Of a stretch of DNA of 57,487 nt, positions 52,548 through 57,487 are shown piece after piece. This DNA is from Saprospiraceae bacterium (lineage in GTDB: Bacteria > Bacteroidota > Bacteroidia > Chitinophagales > Saprospiraceae). The translations under genes and the position numbers were made by a program. The notes beneath the pieces were generated by a model, which was not told the origin of the DNA, did not search any database, and worked only from the letters and a program-made list of their open reading frames with translations. Location: positions 1-57,487 of the forward strand of contig JAIPBL010000036.1 of NCBI GenBank assembly GCA_021739645.1, in the 5' to 3' direction. The stretch's first letter is position 1. Every line of letters starts with the position of its first letter.

Positions 52548-52770
52548 TATTGACCGGGTGACTTTGAGTCTAATGGCGCCAACTTAAGGGATTTTGATTT
52601 ACGATTGTTGATGTCATGTTTCATGGTTTGATTGATGATGGCTGAATATCAACCATGAAATCATCGGCTATTCCTTCAAATATCAACATTCATGTAATCA
52701 ACAATCGTCAATCAAAACAAGTCATTTGCGCTAAATTGACGACATTAGACTTTGAGTCACCCGGTCAATA
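52548..52770. mobile_element. MITE-like element with 28-bp terminal inverted repeats
   Basis: Left end 52548-52575 starts tattgaccgggtgact; the right end 52743-52770, reverse-complemented, starts the same and the two match at 25 of 28 positions. Imperfect inverted similarity continues inward (gattgttgat and related segments). Length is 223 bases and there is no coding capacity. The outer TA...TA could be the target duplication of an IS630/Tc1-mariner-type element, which would class this as a MITE. No matching transposase is in the window. Confidence 0.65.
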
Positions 52771-52778
52771 TCGCTCCA

Positions 52779-52801
52779 CAGCTCAAAGTGCATATCCTCG
52801 C
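52779..52801 (+). pseudogene. Second scrap of hsdS
   Basis: cagctcaaagtgcatatcct and the next three bases differ from 52445-52467 within the HsdS fragment at three or fewer positions, and encode QLKVHILA against QLKAHILA. It lies just right of the MITE-like element and shows that more than one hsdS copy, or a duplication, existed here. Confidence 0.5.
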
Positions 52802-52816
52802 ATTATTGCTGTTGCC

Positions 52817-54157
52817 TCAATACCCTTCGTTCTGTACCAAATTGGAATTGGCCTCCATCTCCCGCAGCGGAATCGGGAACACCAGTTTCGGGTCGTTGTA
52901 CTTTAAGGAGCCAACGTCTAGTTTCAGCCGTTTCATGTCATGAATCTTGAAGCCTTCGTGTGCCAGTTCCCGTCGGCGCTCCAACAGGATTTCGTCCACC
53001 GTGACGGAATTGGCGGCGGACAAGCCCGCACGGGTATGCACGGCGTTGTAGTCATCCAGCGGCGCAGCGCCTGCAGCGGTGCCCAGTCTTGCATTGCACT
53101 CGGCACGAATCAGGTACATTTCCGCCAGGCGCATCAGCGTGATATTGCCGTATTGCGTGTTCCATTTGCCGGAACGGGCAGCGCCGCTGTAGTCAAAGAA
53201 CAGCGCCAAACGGGTGTCGTCCGGCGCATACAGTGCCAAGTGCGCAGGCAGTATTTCAATATCGCCATCCCGTCCGCCAAAATCTGGGATGGAGAAAAAG
53301 ATGTTCATCGAGTTGGTGCCATCTTGCGCACTAACCTGCGTGACGAAAATATCCTCTGAAGAGTTTGAACTGCGGTTGAAAACATCGGCGTAGTTGGCCA
53401 TCAATTGATGGCTGTTCATGCCAATCACTGCATCGGCGGCATCCCTCGCTTTGGCATGGTCGCCCATTTGCAAATAAACCCTGGCCAACAATCCCGTGGC
53501 AGCGGCCTTGCTGGCCCGCCATTCGTTGTCTCCTGGTAAAAGCCCGGCTGCAGCGGTCAGGTCAGCGATTACCTGCTGATAAACCTCGTTAACGGCATTG
53601 CGGGAAACTTGCTGCACCTCGCCCACCTCACGGGTTGGTTCCAGCACCAGCGGCACACCGGGCTGGTCGTTGCCTCCGTTCGCCTCGAATGGCTGCGCAA
53701 AAGAGCGCACCAGCTCGAAATAGGCCAGCGCACGCAAGAAGCGGGCCTCGCCTTCCACCCATCCCCGGTCATCTTCATTGACGACCGACAAGGCGCTGAG
53801 CACATTGTTGGCGACATTTACCGTGTTGTACCCGGCTACCCACATTGCTTCGGCATCATTGTTCGAAGCGTTCATCTGTTTGTTGAAAATCTCCCTTGGC
53901 CCTTGGTAGGTGCCTACCCATACCACTTCTCCATCCCCACCTTGCAGCTCGGCATTGCGCAGCACATCGGCACCCAGAAAACCATCGGAGGACATGGCGT
54001 TGTAAACGCCGTTCAAAACTGTTTTGACGTTCTTGTCGCTGTTCAGTGCCACGGATTCGTCCAGCGATTGCGAAGGCAAAAGGTCGAGTTTATCGTTGCA
54101 GGCGGTAAACGACAGTATCGTCAGAATGGCTGCTGCTATTAGATTTATATTTTTCAT
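52817..54157 (-). CDS. RagB/SusD family lipoprotein
   Basis: 446 residues. Lipoprotein signal with Cys20 in LTILSFTACND. The helical SusD scaffold is seen in KTVLNGVYNAMSSDGF, EGEARFLRALAYFELVRSFAQPF and WRASKAAATGLLARVYLQMGDHAKARDAADAVI, and the C-terminal LMRLAEMYLIRAECNARLG...ERRRELAHEGFKIHDMKRL. It caps the SusC barrel at the cell surface and binds the oligosaccharide or peptide to be imported. It follows the SusC gene by 26 bases. No glycan enzyme or anti-sigma pair is in the window, so the substrate is unknown. Confidence 0.95.
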   Translation of the reverse strand: MKNINLIAAAILTILSFTACNDKLDLLPSQSLDESVALNSDKNVKTVLNGVYNAMSSDGFLGADVLRNAELQGGDGEVVWVGTYQGPREIFNKQMNASNNDAEAMWVAGYNTVNVANNVLSALSVVNEDDRGWVEGEARFLRALAYFELVRSFAQPFEANGGNDQPGVPLVLEPTREVGEVQQVSRNAVNEVYQQVIADLTAAAGLLPGDNEWRASKAAATGLLARVYLQMGDHAKARDAADAVIGMNSHQLMANYADVFNRSSNSSEDIFVTQVSAQDGTNSMNIFFSIPDFGGRDGDIEILPAHLALYAPDDTRLALFFDYSGAARSGKWNTQYGNITLMRLAEMYLIRAECNARLGTAAGAAPLDDYNAVHTRAGLSAANSVTVDEILLERRRELAHEGFKIHDMKRLKLDVGSLKYNDPKLVFPIPLREMEANSNLVQNEGY

Positions 54158-54183
54158 GAATGTTGTTTTTGATGTTGTGAAAC

Positions 54184-57100
54184 TTAGAATCCGACATTGA
54201 TGCCAAAGGCAATGGTTTTTGGTTGCGGCGCAGAGTAAAAGTCAATGCCCGATGCAACGTTGTCAGAAAAGGCATCGGACGACACTTCGGGGTCCCAACC
54301 ATCGTACTTGGTGAAGGTCATCAGGTTTTGGCCAATCACGTACAAGCGGAGCCTCGACAAGCCAATGTTTTCGAGGATGGAGCGAGGAAGCTCGTACCCT
54401 ATCGTCAAGGTTTTTAGGCGCAGGTAGGAGCCATCGCTGACATAGCGGCTGTTTCGGGATTGGTCGCCATTCGAGTACCAGAAGCGGGGTTCTGGCACTT
54501 TGGTGATGTCGCCCGGTTTGTCCCAATGTTTGAGTTGGTCGGTCGTTTGGTTGTCGAACCAACAGGCTTGGCAAGCCATGAAGCGGTCGCCGTCTTTGTA
54601 GATTTCGTTGCCATAAACACCTTGGAAAAGGACGTCCAAAGAAATGCCCTTCCATGAAAAGGAGTTGGTGATGCCGCCGATAAAGTCAGGGTTTGGGTTC
54701 CCAATCACCACATACTCGGCTTCTGAATAATCGTTGGTGGTTTCACGCCCGGTGTTCTCCCCGTTTTTATACCACAAAGCGTCACCGTTGGCCGGGTCAA
54801 CGCCCGCATATTCCGCCCCATAGAAAACGCCGATGGACTCGCCGACTTTTACGGCACTCAAGCCCAAGTCAATCAAGTCTTGTCCGGCGGAAAGGCTTTT
54901 CACTTTGTTCTTGTTCAGGGCGATGTTGAAGCTGGTCGTCCATTTGAAATCGCCAACGAGGTTGTTGCTGTTGATGACAAATTCCCAGCCCTTGTTTTCC
55001 ACCTCGCCCACGTTTTTAGTCTGGCTCTCAAAACCCGTGGTGGAGGGCACCGGCACATTGAGCAACAGGTCGGTGGTATTCTTGATGTAATAGTCAATTT
55101 CGCCGTTCAGGCGGTTGTCGAACAGGCCAAAGTCAAGGCCGAAGTCCGTCTGCGTGGTTTTCTCCCATTTCAGGTCAGGGTTGGGTATTTGCGAAGGCGC
55201 CAAGCCCGATACCCCGGCATAGCTATTGGCGCCATAGAGGCCAAGGTGCTGGAAATTGCCGATGGCCGCATTGCCCGTCTTGCCGTAGCTCGCCCTTATT
55301 TTCAGGAAAGAAATCAAGTCGTTGTCCGCCAAGAAATCCTCTTCCGACAGCACCCAGCCTGCCGAAACAGCGGGGAAATAACCGTAGCGGTTGTTTTTGC
55401 CAAACCGGGAAGAACCGTCGGCACGAGCACTCAGGGATAGCAGGTACTTGCGGTCAAAATCATAGTTGGCCCTGGCGAAATAGGACAGGAAACTAAATTC
55501 GGTAATCGAAGAAGTGCCGATGGTAATGGTGGCAGCGCTTGCCAGCGTTTTCAGGTCGTCCACTGGGAATTCCTGGCCTTCCACCCGTGTGACGTCATTG
55601 CGGGATTGTTGGTACTCCATGCCACCCGTCAGGCTGAGGTGGTGCTGCGCACCAAATGCCTTATCGTAGTTCAAGTAAGTCTTCGGCGTAAAATTGACAA
55701 TCTGGGAATACAGCGACGAGCCATAGCCATTGGAAGCATTTCCACCGTCCGTCCGGGAGCCATAAAAGGCATTGTCACGCAGGTTATAGACATCCACCCC
55801 GAGGTCGCCATTCAGCAAAAGCCCCTCCGCCAATTTTAAGCGGACATAGCTGTTGGCAAGGGTTCGGAACGAGGTCACGTCCCGGTTGGCGTCTTCTTGG
55901 TCAATAAGGCCATTGTAGTAGGTGGTCGTTGGTCGGTCGTAAAGGACACCATCCGCATCCCTTGGCGGTGTCAGGGGCGACAAAGCGACCAACTGCATGG
56001 GTGTTGAAAACTGGTTGTCGTCGGAAACCTGGTCGGTAAACGTGCGTGCCAGGCTCATGTTGATGCCAAAGTTGAGGCGTTTTGAGGCGGCTTGGTCGAG
56101 GTTGAGGCGGGCGCTCATCCGCTCGAAGTTGTTGCCGATGAGGATGCCCTCCTGTTTGTTCCAAGCGGCGGATGCATAAAATTTCGTCTTGTCAGTGCCG
56201 CCCGAAGCAGCAATGGATGCCTGCGTGGAAACGGGGTTATCCGCAAAAGCTTGGTCTTGCCAGTTGGTATTGGTCGTGGTGGTGGTATAATCAGCACCAG
56301 GGCCGGAGTAGCGGTTGAAGCGTTTGGTGGCGTAATTCTCCACGTACCAGTCAATGGCCTCCGCTTCATCCGTCCAAGCCGAGGGGTCCAGCGCATACTC
56401 GTAGGTGGCAGCGCCCGTCACGGAACGGGTGAACATCTGGATGTACTGCTCCCGGTTGAGGAACTCCCGCTTGCCGGTCGGCGTGGAAGAACCCATCTGG
56501 AAATTGGCTTCAATATTGGTTTTGCCAGCCTTGCCTTTCCGGGTAGTGATGAGCACGACGCCATTGGCTGCCCTTGACCCATATATCGCACCAGCAGAGG
56601 CGTCCTTCAATATCTCCACCGATTCAATATCGTTGGGGTTCAGGTCGGCCAGCGGGTTGAGCGCTCCACCAGAAATATTCTGGGCATCCACCGAAATTGG
56701 CACCCCATCAACGATATAAAGCGGCTGGTTGCTGGCGGTAATGGAGCCTGCCCCACGTATCCGCACCCGCACGGCGCCGCCCGGCTTGCCGTTGGCTGAC
56801 TCGATGAAAACCCCGGCTGTTTTACCCTGCAAGCCTTGCTCCATGGAACTGACCGGCAGGTCTTTTAGTCTGTCCCCGTCCAGTTTGGCGATGTTGCCCG
56901 TCAGGGTACTCTTGATTTGGGTGCCATAGCCTACCACGACGATTTCGTTCAGCGCCGTTACATTTGGCGCCATTGTAATGTCAATCACGTTGGAAGCTCC
57001 GATTGCAATTTCTTGGGAATTATAGCCCGTATAAGAAACCAATAGCACCTTGGTATCAGTGGGCACCGTGAGGCTGAAATTGCCATCAATATCAGCGATG

Positions 57101-57252
57101 GTGCCATTGCTCGTACCTTGTGCCAAAACGGTCGCTCCATACAATGGCTCGCCGCTTTCGCCATCAAGGATTTTGCCTGTAAGTGTGCGGTTTTGGGCAA
57201 ACATCATCATTGCCCCAAACGCCAGTAGAGTGGTGAGTAGTGATTGTTTCAT
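54184..57252 (-). CDS. SusC/RagA TonB-linked outer-membrane transporter
   Basis: 1022 residues. Signal peptide (LLTTLLAFGAMMMFAQ), then a CarboxypepD_reg-like domain (RTLTGKILDGESGEPLYGATV...DIDGNFSLTVP), the linker LNEIVVVGYGTQ, the plug (VRIRGAGSITASNQPLYIVDGVPI, IESVEILKDASAGAIYGSRAANGVVLITTRKG) and a 22-strand barrel ending FGINVGF. It imports substrate delivered by SusD with TonB energy. ATG 57252 is the clear start. It lacks the STN domain needed for anti-sigma signalling. First gene of the SusCD pair. Confidence 0.97.
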   Translation of the reverse strand: MKQSLLTTLLAFGAMMMFAQNRTLTGKILDGESGEPLYGATVLAQGTSNGTIADIDGNFSLTVPTDTKVLLVSYTGYNSQEIAIGASNVIDITMAPNVTALNEIVVVGYGTQIKSTLTGNIAKLDGDRLKDLPVSSMEQGLQGKTAGVFIESANGKPGGAVRVRIRGAGSITASNQPLYIVDGVPISVDAQNISGGALNPLADLNPNDIESVEILKDASAGAIYGSRAANGVVLITTRKGKAGKTNIEANFQMGSSTPTGKREFLNREQYIQMFTRSVTGAATYEYALDPSAWTDEAEAIDWYVENYATKRFNRYSGPGADYTTTTTNTNWQDQAFADNPVSTQASIAASGGTDKTKFYASAAWNKQEGILIGNNFERMSARLNLDQAASKRLNFGINMSLARTFTDQVSDDNQFSTPMQLVALSPLTPPRDADGVLYDRPTTTYYNGLIDQEDANRDVTSFRTLANSYVRLKLAEGLLLNGDLGVDVYNLRDNAFYGSRTDGGNASNGYGSSLYSQIVNFTPKTYLNYDKAFGAQHHLSLTGGMEYQQSRNDVTRVEGQEFPVDDLKTLASAATITIGTSSITEFSFLSYFARANYDFDRKYLLSLSARADGSSRFGKNNRYGYFPAVSAGWVLSEEDFLADNDLISFLKIRASYGKTGNAAIGNFQHLGLYGANSYAGVSGLAPSQIPNPDLKWEKTTQTDFGLDFGLFDNRLNGEIDYYIKNTTDLLLNVPVPSTTGFESQTKNVGEVENKGWEFVINSNNLVGDFKWTTSFNIALNKNKVKSLSAGQDLIDLGLSAVKVGESIGVFYGAEYAGVDPANGDALWYKNGENTGRETTNDYSEAEYVVIGNPNPDFIGGITNSFSWKGISLDVLFQGVYGNEIYKDGDRFMACQACWFDNQTTDQLKHWDKPGDITKVPEPRFWYSNGDQSRNSRYVSDGSYLRLKTLTIGYELPRSILENIGLSRLRLYVIGQNLMTFTKYDGWDPEVSSDAFSDNVASGIDFYSAPQPKTIAFGINVGF

Positions 57253-57420
57253 ACTAATTGCTTTTAGCGTTAATGAAATTTGGTTAATTCAAACGGTTAA
57301 AAGTAGAGGTAATAATTTATTGCCAAGATATTTTTTTTGAAGCTTTCAATGGCGTTCTTATAAAAACTAAATTACTTTGTGAAATTTGGCTTCGCCATGT
57401 CCTCGCCACGTTGTCATCCT

Positions 57421-57487
57421 GTAAGGAACCGTCCTCGTCCTAAAGAAGTCTCGCGAGGCTGCCCTTAGGACGAGGACGGTTCCTTAC
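57421..57487. repeat. 23-bp perfect inverted repeat at the window edge
   Basis: 57421-57443 (gtaaggaaccgtcctcgtcc then taa) is the exact inverse of 57465-57487, with a 21-base loop that contains the palindrome ctcgcgag. It is 170 bases upstream of the SusC gene. It may be a REP/MITE-like unit, cut short by the window end. Confidence 0.7.

Overview
The window looks like chromosomal DNA of a member of the Bacteroidota. Evidence: C-terminal type IX secretion (T9SS) sorting domains at both ends (3-170 and 51931-52251), a SusD/SusC pair (52817-57252), many -7 promoter boxes of the Bacteroidota form TAnnTTTG, a GYDIA-type GHMP kinase, and short word-like tandem repeats between genes. These repeats and the gene content suggest the Saprospiria/Chitinophagia side of the phylum, but that is inference. 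There is one tRNA (Val, TAC) and no rRNA or CRISPR array. The gene track was read by eye, with no database search.

Region 1 (1-15300) is an accessory region built around ileS. A module of promoter, Ile-rich leader peptide and terminator occurs twice, once before a Uma2 nuclease gene and once before a tight run tcmP - DUF5131 - ileS. The 3' end of ileS is repeated in diverged form at 15094-15231. The 8.2 kb between the two ileS ends holds a propeller-type sensor histidine kinase, a LuxR-type response regulator and four exported proteins, several with lectin-like folds. The response regulator gene and the exported-protein genes share an operator-like palindrome at the same distance from a -7 box, so the block reads as a self-contained signalling and secretion island.

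Region 2 (15376-29311) is dense in membrane and ion-handling genes: a voltage-gated K+ channel with a zinc-ribbon tail, an SLC12-like cation-chloride cotransporter, an outer-membrane protein, a single-span sensor-like protein, a P-loop ATPase gene split by an apparent frameshift, an MscS-like protein, a cation/H+ antiporter, a second MscS-related protein and a barrel/coiled-coil/barrel outer-membrane protein.

Region 3 (30038-51785) is mostly housekeeping: sugar nucleotidyltransferase, Bcp peroxiredoxin, PurD, a DUF433/DUF5615 toxin-antitoxin pair, GHMP kinase, ferredoxin reductase-like protein, Nfu, an ABC-F ATPase, a monooxygenase-fold protein, an amidohydrolase, tRNA-Val, AsmA, a DUF457 membrane hydrolase, ProS, a Gly/Tyr-rich exported protein, a FadL-like barrel, a class II aldolase-like protein, ObgE and Adk. 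Heptamer and octamer repeats lie at many gene junctions here, and three copies are inserted in frame within the GHMP kinase.

Region 4 (51900-57487) is a decayed junction (T9SS-protein tail, HsdS scraps, a MITE-like element) followed by a SusD/SusC nutrient-uptake pair and, at the window edge, a perfect 23-bp inverted repeat.
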